Origin: Nymphaea colorata
Taxonomy: Eukaryota; Streptophyta; Magnoliopsida; Nymphaeales; Nymphaeaceae
Length of the DNA: 64,000 bases
Direction: 5' to 3'
NCBI RefSeq assembly: GCF_008831285.2
Contig: NC_045148.1
Location: forward strand, 3,162,001-3,226,000
Both the position numbers and the translations under genes were made by a program. Positions 35,204 through 45,420 of this stretch are shown piece by piece (position 1 is the stretch's first letter; each line of letters starts with the position of its first letter). Under the pieces are notes generated by a model. That model was not told where the DNA came from and ran no database searches. It was given only the letters and a program-made list of their open reading frames with translations.

Positions 35204-35480
35204 TTCTTGCTATAACTGTCGCAGAGAGACTCAGAGAGGAGAGGAAGAAATAAACTAAAAAAAGAGATCCGGTGCTGTCAATGGCAGCGCCGCGTGCGTC
35301 CTCTCTTCTCTTCCTATAGCTGCCGCCGCACGTCTGCTCTTATTGCTACAGAAACCTGCACTCTGCCACACATTCTCTCTGCAATTGGCTTCTCCCGGAG
35401 AAAGAAGTGCTAGGAATTCTGCTTTTGCCCTGAGCTCCGAGAGTTGGCCATTGGACTTCGCTCTTGGGAGAGAGAGTGGA
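35204..35480 (+). promoter_or_regulatory. 5' region of the B3 pseudogene Z
   Basis: GC-richer leader sequence between the copia target duplication and the Z start codon. The phrase ggcagcgccgcgtgcgtcct at 35284 repeats the one just left of the copia insertion (29117), and ttcttgctataactgtcgc is echoed by cttcctatagctgccgcc. This implies an older tandem duplication of about 105 bp that the insertion split. Confidence 0.5.
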
Positions 35481-35621
35481 ATGGGGGACACCGTTGAGTG
35501 TGATACCTGCGTTCTCAAGACGCCTCACTTCTTCAAAGTTCTCATGGAGCACTCTCGGGTCCAACTGGTTTTCTCTCCTTCTCTCTGTCTCTCTCTTCTC
35601 CTGAGAATGAAAGCGCTGGTT

Positions 35622-35973
35622 TGTTAACAAAACTGATAAGGATGAATCCGTTGGAGAGAAAATCAGCAAACAAGATATGGAGCTGGTAATAAAAGATTGT
35701 GATCAAATAAAAAAGGCAGAAAAATCAGAAGAAAGGGAAAGACGGAAATTTGGGGATCAAATGAAGATTTCATCTAATCTAGGCAAGAACAACCTTGCCT
35801 ACAATAAGACGTGATTTCTTTCCTATAAAAGGGACTCGACTCTCCCATTGTAATCATCTTCTTATTGAATGAAAAATTGTTCGAGTGCCTTCCGATCGTG
35901 GATGTAGGCTCAATCAGAGCTGAACCACGTTACTTGCTGTCTTTCATCCTCCTCTCTTCTTCTGTTTTCATTA
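35622..35973 (+). repeat. 5' LTR of the inverted-gag copia element
   Basis: Starts TGTTAACAAAAC and ends TTTTCATTA. A TATA box CTATAAAAGGG lies at about 35823-35833. Confidence 0.92.
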
Positions 35974-35985
35974 TGGTATCAGAGC
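35974..35985 (+). other. Primer binding site of the inverted-gag copia element
   Basis: TGGTATCAGAGC directly after the 5' LTR. The next bases, TGATGC, merge with the complement of the inverted protease region. Confidence 0.9.
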
Positions 35986-36932
35986 TGATGCTCCAGTGTC
36001 GGCTAACCATTCTGAGTTGTTTGTATCATCAATAGTAATGGCGGCAAGTGCTTGTTGGGCATCCCTAGCTTGATAGGCATGATTAAATCTTTCAAAACAC
36101 TTTGCAAAATGATATTTCTTACCATAAATTTGACAAACAACGGGGTTTTTGTTATTTTTGTCATCACCATTTGGAGCGAGATTGGAATTGTCATGTGGTC
36201 GATTTTGATACTGTCCTCGCCCTTGATAGTGGCCACGTCCTCTATAGCTGCGTGCACGCATGCGACCACGTCCAGATTGTTGATGTGTCATGGCCATGAT
36301 AGGAGGAGTGGGACTCTTTATCCGGGAATCAAAACTTTGAAGAAGAGAGACAGCCTCTTCATAAGGAAGCGTAGGTGGTCGAAGCATGGATGCAATAAAT
36401 GCTTCGTATCCTTCTCCAAGTCCTTGAAGTAGCCAGTAAACTTGAGCCCCTTCGTCAATAGATTTTCCAATAGCTGAAAGATCGTCGCATATTCGTTTGA
36501 ATTTTCCTATATAGGCTTCCACAGAATCATCATTCTTCTTAAGCGAAGTTAGCAAATGTGTGAGATGGAATTCTCTCTCATGCGATTTACGAGAGAAGGT
36601 ATTCATAAGAACCCTCCAAATATCCTTGGATGTCTCAAGGCCAACAACTAGGCTAGGAGCACTTTCGGACAACGTACTGGTTATCCATCCCTTGATTAAG
36701 CGATCAGTCTTCCTCCAAGCAATAAAATGAAGATTGGGAATTTTCTAAGAAGAAGAATCATCAATAAATTCTGGTGGGGCAGTAACTTCTCCAGTCAAAA
36801 ACCCTTGAAGATCTTGGCTCTCAACCAGTGCCAAAATTTGTGTTTTCCATATTCAGCTCGTAGCTTGAGAGAAACGAAATTTGCAACATTGACAGTATAA
36901 GGATAAGGGAAAACAGGTGTTGAAGTCGCCAT
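35974..36932 (-). pseudogene. Inverted gag-protease segment inside the copia element
   Basis: On the minus strand an ATG at 36932 starts MATSTPVFPYPY, followed by one frameshift and a stop. An open frame from 36672 then encodes a gag core (SKDIWRVLMNTFSRKS...VEAYIGKFKRICDDLSAIG), an RG-rich tract (GRGRMRARSYRGRGHYQGRG), a knuckle reading CQIYGKKYHFAKC, with Tyr at the second Cys, and the protease start WLADTGASA. The frame then runs into the complement of the primer site. It is opposite to the element's LTR, primer site and RNase H, so no Gag can be made from the genomic RNA. Confidence 0.85.
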
Positions 36933-37523
36933 TTAAGAACAATTTCAGTCGTAAAGAAAATGCCGTTTACTGAAATAAAGAGGCGGAAATAAACAACCTG
37001 CTCTTCTTTTACCCTGTTTCACAACCAGCGGCGCTTAAAATTACAAGCGCTGCTGCCACGAATCTTCAGAAAAAAAGTGCAAAGGTGCCTGATTTTAACA
37101 ACGCCCCATAAAGCTGTCGTGAACAGAGAGGGAGAACTTCCTCTGTTCTGTCTTTGTTCTCCCTTTGTTTCAGCAACAAGAGATGATCGATTCTGCCGTA
37201 AACAACAGAAACGCCGTGAGCAATGATACCGGTGGAAGACCCAAACGGTCTTAAGCAGCTTCCGGCAAGTCGGAGGCAGAGAGGGTTGTCGTGCCCTTTC
37301 CACAGCAGCAGCTTGTCGTGGTATGATTGATGCCTCTTCTCAAAAGAGGGCGGTGGTGCTGTCGTGAATAGAGAGGGATACCAACAGCGGCTTCTAACCA
37401 ACCTCCCGGGTATGACTGATGCCTCTCTAAGAAGAGGGCGGTGGTGCTCGTGGAAGACTCAAACGTTAAAAAAAGAGCTGAACCACGTTAAAAAAAGGGC
37501 GGTGGTGCTCGTGGAAGACTCAA
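36933..37523. repeat. Patchwork of short duplicated pieces in the copia interior
   Basis: A 28 bp segment GGGCGGTGGTGCTCGTGG... occurs at 37436-37463 and 37497-37524, with a shorter version at 37347. The preceding TATGA(C/T)TGATGCCTCT is also repeated (37322 and 37411). Between the two long copies lies GAGCTGAACCACGTTA, a 16 bp piece of this element's own LTR. No gene is present. Confidence 0.75.
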
Positions 37524-38549
37524 ATGAAGACAGAAAAGGGAATTCTCTTATGTCAAACCAAGTATGCTAAAGACATTCTTGAAAGAGCAAAGATGGAGGA
37601 CTGCAAACCAAGCATCACGCCAATGAGTCCAAAAATGTCTCATTATAAGGACAATGAAGTAAAGTTCGCAAATCCTACTCTCTACAGGCAGATAGTTGGA
37701 TCCTTGCAATACTTGACTCTAACGCGACCTGATATCTCATTTGCTGTCTATTATGTTAGTCAGTTTATGCATGAGCCACTTCAGATTCACTATCAAATGG
37801 TCAAAAGAATTCTTCGATACATTAAAGGATCAATACACATGGGACTAAACATATTGATGCAAAGCACTCTTGATTTATATGCTTTTTCAGACTCAGATTG
37901 GGCAGGATGTTCTCAAACAAGGCGATCCACCACAGGATTTTGTGTTTTTCTTGGTGCAAATTGTGTGTCTTGGAGTGCAAAGAAGCAAAATAGTGTAGCC
38001 AGATCTAGTACCGAAGCTGAATATAGAGCAATGGCATCGACAGCGGCAGAACTTACATGGATACAATTCTTAATGAAGGACATTGGAATACCAATTATCA
38101 AAGTCCCAATTTTATATTGTGATAATAAGAGCTCACTTTATATGACGGCAAATCCAGTATTTCATAACCGAAGCAAGCACATTCAGATTGATTTTCATTA
38201 TGTTCGAGAAAGAGTAGCTCAAAAGCAACTTCAAACTAAGTATATTTCAACCACAAATCAAGTTGCCGATCTGTTTACCAAAAGCTTATCAAAGCATACT
38301 TTCAATCATCTCAAGACCAAACTCAGCCTTCAGCAGCGGCTTAGTTTGAGGGGGAATGTTAACAAAACTGATAAGGATGAATCCGTTGGAGAGAAAATCA
38401 GCAATCAAGATATGGAGCTGGTAATAAAAGATTGTGATCAAATAAAAAAGGCAGAAAAATCAGAAGAAAGGGAAAGGCGGAAATTTGGGGATCAAATGAA
38501 GATTTCATCTAATCTAGGCAAGAACAACCTTGCCTACAATAAGACGTGA
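37524..38549 (+). CDS. C-terminal RT and RNase H of the inverted-gag copia element
   Basis: An open frame of 341 codons. It starts within RT (ILLCQTKYAKDILERAKMED, a region downstream of the lost YVDD), then RPDISFAVYYVSQFM, then RNase H with SDSDWAGC, RSTTGFCVFLG, SSTEAEYRAM and YCDNKSSLYM. It ends VADLFTKSLSKHTF before reading through the polypurine tract into the 3' LTR. RNase H looks intact, but the RT catalytic core is absent and the first ATG is not a natural start. It is a 3' fragment of a polyprotein, probably not translated alone. Confidence 0.82.
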   Translation: MKTEKGILLCQTKYAKDILERAKMEDCKPSITPMSPKMSHYKDNEVKFANPTLYRQIVGSLQYLTLTRPDISFAVYYVSQFMHEPLQIHYQMVKRILRYIKGSIHMGLNILMQSTLDLYAFSDSDWAGCSQTRRSTTGFCVFLGANCVSWSAKKQNSVARSSTEAEYRAMASTAAELTWIQFLMKDIGIPIIKVPILYCDNKSSLYMTANPVFHNRSKHIQIDFHYVRERVAQKQLQTKYISTTNQVADLFTKSLSKHTFNHLKTKLSLQQRLSLRGNVNKTDKDESVGEKISNQDMELVIKDCDQIKKAEKSEERERRKFGDQMKISSNLGKNNLAYNKT

Positions 38550-38708
38550 TTTCTTCCCTATAAAAGGGACTCGACTCTCCCATTGTAATCATCTTCTTAT
38601 TGAATGAAAAATTGTTCGAGTGCCTTCCGATCGTGGACGTAGGCTCAATCAGAGCTGAACCACGTTACTTGCTGTCTTTCATCCTCCTCTCTTCTTCTGT
38701 TTTCATTA
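38357..38708 (+). repeat. 3' LTR of the inverted-gag copia element
   Basis: Partner of 35622-35973. The TATA-box copy is at about 38558-38568. Confidence 0.92.
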
Positions 38709-39050
38709 TGGTTTTCTTGCAGAAAATCCCGCCAGCATTTGTCATTGCATCAAAAGTGTGTGAACACATGCCATACTAGAAAGTCTTGCCGTTAAGAATT
38801 GGCCTGTCGAGAAACTGATGATGGGAACAGGCTGGTCTTTCAGAGGGGCTGGAAGGCGTTCTTTGATTTCCAGAGTCTGAGCATGGGAACCTTCTTGGTA
38901 TTTAGATATAATGGGAAGATGAAGTTCAGCATTCCAGTGTTTGGTAGGAGCTGCTGCGAGGACAGCTATGCTCCTACTGACCTGGTCCATGAAATTACTC
39001 GCCATTTGAGAAAACCAGTTCATCTCTCTAGTCAATTTCCTACACCTTGT

Positions 39051-39344
39051 TATAAAAATTTAAAATGCTGCTGGTGTTGGTATGTCATTGTTTCCTTATT
39101 TTGGCTTCCAGTTAACCTTTACATAACTTTGTGCGATTATCATGAAAGGTTCTCGTTTTATTGTCTTTTTGAGGAAGTGAGTGTTTGATGCCAACCTTTG
39201 TACTTCTTCTTGCTTTCTTTTTCCTTTCCAACCTCTGGGAAGGTTGTCAGAAAGGCTCACCTTGAGGGTGCTCCTCGGTCGAACACCTTCTTATCAAGCA
39301 ACCCTTCTTTATTCATTTAAAGTTGTCATTAGATGACATGGCTT
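39051..39344. other. Spacer between pseudogene Z and duplication copy 1
   Basis: No gene recognised. Sequence homology with copy 2 starts near 39345. Confidence 0.4.
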
Positions 39345-39701
39345 TGTCACCAACTTCTTTAAAGAAGGGTTAGTAGACTTGAACGAAGAAGCTGCATCCC
39401 ATGCGTCAGATGATGCAGATCTTCCCTTTTCCTCCTCATGAGATGGTTGGAGCGCGTCTTCTACCTGGTCTTCATGACGAATGAAGTCAATACTGTGATA
39501 TGCAGATATTAAGTCTTTTCTGGCAGGGCTTTTGTCAACAATAATAACCGTAAAACGTAATTCCCCCCTCATCGAAAAACCAAAAAATCCCCTGTTTCCA
39601 AAGTCATTCCTCTCAACAAATTTCTCCCACCCTTTTCTGAATATCATATCATTACCTGCCCCCAAAATTTCAATGACCCAACATATACTGAACTGGTCTT
39701 T
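39345..39701 (-). pseudogene. B3-domain pseudogene X1 (exon 2 fragment)
   Basis: The minus strand encodes ILGAGNDMIFRKGWEKFVE, GELRFTVIIVDKSPA, then an acidic linker and the start of a second B3 domain (STNPSLKKLV). The reading frame through the linker is intact, unlike X2. However, 79 bp present in X2 (57518-57596) are deleted here, removing the splice acceptor and the first 20 codons of the exon (RIPPAFMKHL...). No exon for the second B3 domain follows to the left. It is therefore a pseudogene. Confidence 0.8.
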
Positions 39702-40229
39702 CCGACATTTATGATCAACATGACCACCCGCTACCGGCTCCAAATCAATAAATTCATTCTAATAGAAATATAGAATGACATAAAGGAGAATAAAATAATG
39801 AATGAACAGTTCACCAAAATGAAGGACAACAAGGAAGCTAAATGAGGAACACTAAGTAATCCATGAAACGTACCAACCACTAGATCAATCGAACAATACG
39901 TGTGTCTTTAGCAGGGAATTGACTGTTCCATAAAAATTAAGTCCAAAAAACCATTTCCCCTTCTCTTTGTTCTAGGAAAGGATAAGGGTAAAAAGGATGG
40001 ACAAACCCGGAAGTGAAGCAGAAAAATAAAAACAAAGATACTACTAATGAGAGAAAATGAGTAGGCATAGCAACTTAAAAGATTGCAGAAGAAGCAAGCA
40101 AGAGAATAACGTGGTGCCAGCACTAAAGAGGAAGAAGAAACAAGAAGATGAGGAATGATCAGTCTCAGAACGGAAAGAAGAAAATGATATAAGTCCTTGA
40201 ACATCCTTCGCACAGTAGCTCCACCTTAA

Positions 40230-40720
40230 GCTCTGCGGAACAACGGCGGTTTTGCATCTTTGCCGTCTAGTCTCGAGATTCTGAGGCTGGCAAGCTTCCA
40301 AGTTGGGTTTCAGAGGAGGAGGAGGTCGAAGCGACCTTCACCTTGGGTTCGATCTTCCCCTCTCTACTGTCTGTGCTTTGTTCTTACAGCTCAGGAGGAA
40401 AGGGGCAGCCAGACAACTCTGTCCTACCACCCTCCACCTCTGCTTCTGCCTCTCTCAGTCTCTTGCGCTAGAGCATTTTCTCACATGCATCATCTGTCAC
40501 AGTCTCACAGAACACGAAAAGCTGCCTCCAGTTCACATTGCAAGATCAAATGGCCGTCAGGATTCCAGACTGCACGGAGATGCAGTCGAACACCATGAAA
40601 ATTATGATAGGACAAACTTTTACGATAACACCATGTCAGAAGCAAATTTCTTTCTGAATCATATGACATACACTTGTATTTTTCCTGATAATAAAAAAGA
40701 TTGAAAGCAAGAACTTCGAG
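40230..40720. other. Conserved segment upstream of X1, function unknown
   Basis: Nearly identical to 58130-58620. It has a 133-codon frame on the plus strand (40303-40704) and shorter ones on the minus strand; none resembles a known protein. It probably contains the promoter or first exon of X1, which I could not identify with confidence. Confidence 0.35.
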
Positions 40721-40870
40721 TTAAACTTCTGCTACAAACTCAACGACAAAAACCAAAATAGAGAGCGTTGAAATTCCGTCGATGTCTCTGCAAATAAACT
40801 CCATGCATATCGGAAGACGATCGAATCTGAACATATTCCGATGAACCAGCGCTAACGAAATGCAGATACA

Positions 40871-41164
40871 TCAAATATGGCAACTATTGGGAATAGCAGT
40901 CATATTGAGGCATTCAAAATGATGTAAAACTATTTCCAAATCTAAAGGAGAAATCAAAGGACAGAGCAGCAAAAGAGCATATCTATAAACCTTCTCTGGT
41001 ACAATTAGAATCTTTTTCTCCCTCGTCCAATGGTGGGAAAGATCGAAAGGAATTGCGGCCTCCGAATGCAGCTTAAACACATTAACTATTGCGTAACGAA
41101 GAATATTTCCCCATGCATTTCTCAAAAGCGTCCTCATATTCGAGCGGGTTATGTGTTTAGGCAT
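40871..41164 (-). other. Conserved 97-codon ORF (copy 1), unknown
   Basis: The minus-strand frame (MPKHITRSNMRTLLRNAWGN...) is kept in copy 2 (58774-59067) with only a few substitutions and no stop. The piece to about 41000 reads like protein and is followed by AAG-GTTTAT, a possible donor, so it may be an exon or captured gene fragment. I do not recognise the family. Conservation alone is weak evidence because the whole block is a recent duplicate. Confidence 0.3.
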
Positions 41165-41374
41165 GAATGGAAAATGGAGATGTTGAAATCATTATGGATT
41201 CAGATCCCAATATTAGAGGTCCAAGGTGCAATGCTGCCGGTAGAAGAAATTTCCGAGACTCGGATTCTGACAATGTCAAGTTTTACATGTTTTATGTAAA
41301 AATATCATCCCTATGCTCTGGAAGAAAACAGAAATGCCAGCACGCTAACTCATGCACAACTTGTATGTGAATAC

Positions 41375-42519
41375 ATCCACGGAGCGTTGCCAATGATACA
41401 TCCACACATTGATATTATCTATGGATTTTTGCCACTGAATTTTTGGAGATAAGAATCCGAACCTTCCATGAAATGATTCAGTGAAGATCAAGAAAGTTAT
41501 TACTGATAGGTATGGAGCAGTTATAGATATGCGTGGACCTGTTATTGATCCTGATAACACAGCAAATAATAGAAACAAAGAAACAAATAGTGAAGAACAT
41601 CAGAACTGTTGTAAAAGCTCCTAAAATCAAGGAGCAATGACCATTGGTAACATCCCCTATATCTGTGAGGGACTTTATCTCCTTGGATATCAAGGCTGAG
41701 CCTTCCATGGTGAAAAAAAACGATAAATGATTAATGGAAACAACCATTTCGTTTTGCTTCTTTTATTTTTTTTCAACATGGTATTAGAGAGGTGCTTGCT
41801 GAAGAAAACTTGTGTCCCAATGAAAGCTTTTGGATGATGGAAAAGGATCACCGACTTCTTCTCCAAAGCAATATTCACTCCATCCAGTTTTAAAACAAGA
41901 CGCAAATAGATGAAGGTAATGATGCTGCGCATAGTCTCAAGGAAAATGGTAAGACCGTCAATGCATATGAACAACAAATGGATATGTTCGAACGTCGTTC
42001 GAGTTCGAATGACCCTATATAAAGAAGCAGATCCTTGTTGCCAAATACTTTTCTTCATACTGGTCGATTGTTTCAAATGATAAACACTAATTGGCACCTA
42101 GCATCTTTCACCTGGCATTTTCATATTTTTATAAAATTGTACATATATACTTAAAAACACTAAGGATGTAAACAGAGAATAGCTGTTCCTAAATCCCATA
42201 CTAATCATGTGGGATTTAAGGACTACTTTCTCGAGTTATTTTTGTTTGCATCGCTAAGATGATGCATGTGGGAATTAAGAACTCTTTCTCGAGTTGCTTC
42301 TGCTTACATCCTGTAAATATGTTAAATTTTATAATAATATGAAAGTGCTAGGTGAAGATTAATGTTTATCATTTGAAACAATCGGAAGAAAAATACTTGG
42401 AAACACAGACCTGTATCACATAAACAGCATTTGAACATATTCAATGGCAAAAATCCATAGATAATAACAATGTCTTTTAGATAGCAATTGAACATAACCA
42501 CTGGCAACGCTCCACGGAT
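41375..42519. mobile_element. Inverted-repeat element, copy 1 (1145 bp)
   Basis: The left arm begins ATCCACGGAGCGTTGCCA. The right arm, read on the other strand, begins ATCCGTGGAGCGTTGCCA. A second paired stretch, ATTATCTATGGATTTTTGCCA, follows about 30-50 bp inside each arm. Both ends are flanked by atac (41371-41374 and 42520-42523), a possible 4 bp target duplication. Minus-strand frames inside (41478-41747 with a hydrophobic helix, 41690-42097) resemble no known transposase. Class is undetermined. Confidence 0.5.
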
Positions 42520-42571
42520 ATACGATCGTCATTCCCATCATTCTGTCAATTAGCTTGCATACAAATGTTCA

Positions 42572-45203
42572 TTATGTTCCGTCCCGAAAAATATGGACAT
42601 TGAATAGCTTCTTTCGTGCTACAAATTCAAAAACACAGACATCTCGTTTCTTCAGGCAATGTGCTTCAAAGAAGTTGTGCCACCCAGAACTCAGTGATCT
42701 TTCCATACGAGGCAAGGAATGAGCTTTATTGGAGCTGATCCATATCAGGATTTTAACGGGCCATTGCCTACCATCAGGATCCTCAAGCTTCACCTCACAA
42801 GTCTTCTTTGGCACACTTCCATTTGGAGCGTCAGCTGGAATACGCTGATAAAAGAAAGAATATACAACAGTAGTTTACAGATCATTTGATCAAGAAAAAA
42901 AAAGGCATAGATAATCGGAAATGGTAGACAAAATTCCTGGTTAAATTGATGATGAGCATAAGAAAGCAACTGTAAGCATTCCCACAACAGGAGCGACGGA
43001 AGAAGAAGACCATCACCATGACTGTGTAAGTGCAGTGAATGCTTACCAAAATGAAATTGAAAGAAGACAGCCACATGAATAGACGCTTACCATACGATAT
43101 GAGTCGCTTTCTGCCACCATCTTCTTGAATGTCGGATTAGTAGTCTTTAGTGAAGATGCAGCATCCCACGCTTTCGTTCTTGTGCATTTTTTTTCCATGT
43201 CCACGTCAGCAGATTGCAAATGGTCTTCATCAGCAATCACATCCGCAGTGGGAGTTGTTGTGCATTTTTCTTCCATGTCGACATCAACGGACTGCAAATG
43301 GTCTTCAGCAGCAATCACATCCACAGTGGGAGTTGCAGGAGACTTCTCCACACAGCTTCTGTTGAAGATGGTGACTGTAAAATGCAACTCTCCATCATAT
43401 CGGAAAACCAAAAAGTCACTTGTGTCTAAGCCATTCTCCTCAACAAATTTCATCCATCCCTCCTCGAATATTATATGGTCACCCATCCTCAACAATTTTA
43501 TATCCCAAGATCTACCAGCGTGGTCTTTGACAATGGCTGCTCCAGATTCACCAACTCTCAGATGCTTCAAAAATGCAGGTGGAATTTGCTGCGAAGAAAT
43601 AACTAGAAAGCTTTATAATCTCCTGGAATGGAACTAGTAGCACACCGACCGAACTGAAACTCTATTCTAGGCACGGGTGGAGCAAGGATTTCTTGCTTGG
43701 GGGGCCGAGTTATCCACAGACAAACCATAATACACATACACACAAAAACACAAATATATAATCAAAATATCTAAAAAATATGTACATACGTAATATATGC
43801 CTTTCAATTGTCAAATTTCTCTACTATTACACTTCTTATCTCTGCCTTAAATAAATGCTAAAAAAGTTTCCATGAAAGAACAAAATGAAAGAGTGTTCCT
43901 CAGCGTATGTGTATAAATGTGGGTGTTTTGTGTATGTGAATAATGACTTTGTTTTCATATCTTTTCTCCTTAAATGCTAAACAAAAACTATTTCGACAAC
44001 CAAAAAATAAACACAAGTGACTATCCACACAGAATGTGTCACACAGCAAGATCTGGAAGAAACATTTTTGTCATGTTGCCGAAAACAATAATGGCTGTTC
44101 CTCTTATGCCCACAACCGACAAATTGCCTAATTCAATTACCAACCAAGAATACAAAATGGCTCACAAAACAGTCTTATATAAATAATTTAATAAAGACAA
44201 CAAGACACAAAAGAGAGAAGCAAAAAAGAATGCTGAAAAGAACCCAAAGGCGATAAAGTGTTGCTTATCAAAGATAAAGTGTTTGATACTGAAAAGAACC
44301 CAAAGCCGATAAAGGGTTACACTTGTTAATGAAGCATTTCGTTTAAACATCTCGAAAGTTGTGAAAATATCTCCCATTTTTCTGGTAACAAAAGTTGGAG
44401 GCTTACCCTCCATGCAGCTGTTTTCCGGAATTTAGTAATCAATTATGCAAAATAATGAATGAAGTGTATTCTGTGTCCTCAAAGACCCAAGATCATGTTG
44501 ATGCCCTAAAATGGCATCAACCAAAAAAAAATTGAAAATACTTGAAAGGGCGCATTAAGTTTTCCAAAATTTTTGGAGGCACAATGAACCAAAAGATCAA
44601 TCAGATTAATGAAGTTTTTGAAATTCGATTACAGAAGCCCATTAAATTGTTCAAATTCCTACCGGGGCCAGATTAGAATTTTTAAAATATTAATGGATAA
44701 ATTTAGTTTCCAATATTTGAGGATGGGGTTGGAGGCCGCCCAAGCTCGCCTTGTTCTACGTAAATTTGATGAAAGAAATTCAAGAAGAGAGAGCATGGGA
44801 GATTATCATAGTGCTTGAAGAATAAAACTCACACAAGGAAAAGAAAAACACATTCATAATGTGACGGACCATAATAGTTAATACATAATACTGAGAAGCA
44901 AATAATAGCAAAGAAAGCTAAAAAACGAGGACAAGAAAGGAGACAAAAGTAGAAACGAAAGAGAGATAAAAGCAGATAGGAGGAGGCAATCCAGAAATGG
45001 GGAGTAAATTAGTAAACGAGATGAACGAATAGCAAGACAATCACCAAGCTCTCGCGAAAATCTTCAATCAAGACTTTGAAGAATTGTGGCTTCTTCCATG
45101 AACATCCGCACTGCTTCTTCTTAGCAGCCCCTGGAAAACAGCATTGAACTCCGATATTTCGGCGGCGTGTAGCCCTCGCCTTTCCCGAGCAATTGTTTCT
45201 CAT
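42572..45203 (-). CDS. Two-B3-domain REM-like protein Y1 (three exons, 309 aa)
   Basis: Exons on the minus strand: 45203-45045 (53 codons), 43588-43091 (166) and 42844-42572 (90 plus stop). All junctions are GT-AG and phase 0. Exon 1 gives the start of B3 domain 1 (WKKPQFFKVLIEDFRESL, residues 36-53). Exon 2 completes it (IPPAFLKHL, FEEGWMKFVE, DFLVFRYDGELHFTVTIF, to about 132), then an acidic linker (133-202), then the start of B3 domain 2 (NPTFKKMVAESDSYRM). Exon 3 supplies the rest of that domain to residue 309. B3 domains bind DNA and act in the nucleus; the arrangement matches the REM subfamily, often expressed in meristems and reproductive tissue. Odd: the linker holds a tandem 26-residue duplication absent from Y2. 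No defect is seen. I infer the exon model by eye from Y2 conservation and splice signals. Confidence 0.85.
43178..43333 (-). repeat. In-frame 78 bp tandem duplication in Y1 exon 2
   Basis: Two adjacent 78 bp units (43333-43256 and 43255-43178) encode TPT(V/A)DVIA(A/D)EDHLQS and then (V/A)DVDME(E/K)KCT. Y2 has one unit, and the exon lengths differ by exactly 78 bp (498 against 420). Confidence 0.93.
43660..43730 (-). repeat. MITE-end-like fragment in Y1 intron 1
   Basis: The phrase gggtggagcaaggatttcttgcttggggggcc resembles the GGGGCGGAGC(T/C)AGGATTT end of the GC-ended MITEs at 23465 and 47647. The same fragment lies in Y2 intron 1 (about 61515-61550), so it predates the duplication. Confidence 0.4.
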
Positions 45204-45420
45204 GTCGGCAGGGGTGGAGGAGGAGGAGGAAGAGGTAGAGGAAGAAAAGAAGAATTGGCGCGCCTATTTATTTTTGGCAGGCGAGGAGCTTTCGCTCCGC
45301 AGGTGTACGGTGCACTGCTGTACCACCCTTAATCATGATAGTGGTTCCTTCCTCTTCGTCTGGCGAGTGGCGAATACCTTTCGCTCGGCACTTGTACGGT
45401 GTATACCGCCATTTTTTTCA
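45204..45420 (-). promoter_or_regulatory. Promoter / 5' region of Y1
   Basis: Conserved with Y2: a CT-rich (minus sense) leader, then a TATA-like AATAAATAGGCGCGCC about 55-70 bp upstream of the ATG, then shared GTACGGTG text. In this copy the phrase tttcgctc..cag/gcacttgtacggtg occurs twice (about 45288 and 45379). Confidence 0.4.

Larger units (their letters stand above)
35622..38708 (+). mobile_element. Young copia element with inverted gag between its LTRs (3087 bp)
   Basis: Two 352 bp LTRs (35622-35973 and 38357-38708) differ at 4 positions by my count (about 1.1%). The target duplication tggtt is present at 35617-35621 and 38709-38713. The primer site follows the 5' LTR directly and a polypurine tract (TTGAGGGGGAA, 38346-38356) precedes the 3' LTR, both in plus orientation. 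Inside, the first kilobase is gag-protease text on the minus strand, followed by about 590 bp of short duplicated pieces, then the C-terminal RT and RNase H on the plus strand. Integrase and the RT core are missing. With the LTR ends set by the target duplication, the LTR is TG...TA rather than TG...CA. Confidence 0.93.
35481..39050 (+). pseudogene. REM-like B3-domain pseudogene Z, intron 1 invaded by a copia element
   Basis: Exon 1 (35481-35567, 29 codons) starts at an ATG and encodes the first B3 strand (TPHFFKVLMEHSRVQL) before a GT donor, the same phase-0 position as in Y1 and Y2. Exon 2 begins at 38723 after TTTCTTGCAG with KIPPAFV, the conserved start after that intron. It then hits an in-frame TAG at 38777. 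The rest of the B3 domain continues in other frames (WPVE, then NRLVFQRGWKAFF...GTFLVFRYNGKMKFSIPVF) to about 39000. The 3087 bp copia element at 35622-38708 fills the intron. B3 proteins bind DNA as transcription factors; this copy cannot encode a full domain. Confidence 0.82.

Noticed and set aside
40303-40704. 133-codon plus-strand frame as a gene
   Set aside because: In the second copy it ends differently after a small insertion, so it is not conserved as protein; it probably overlaps the 5' region of X.
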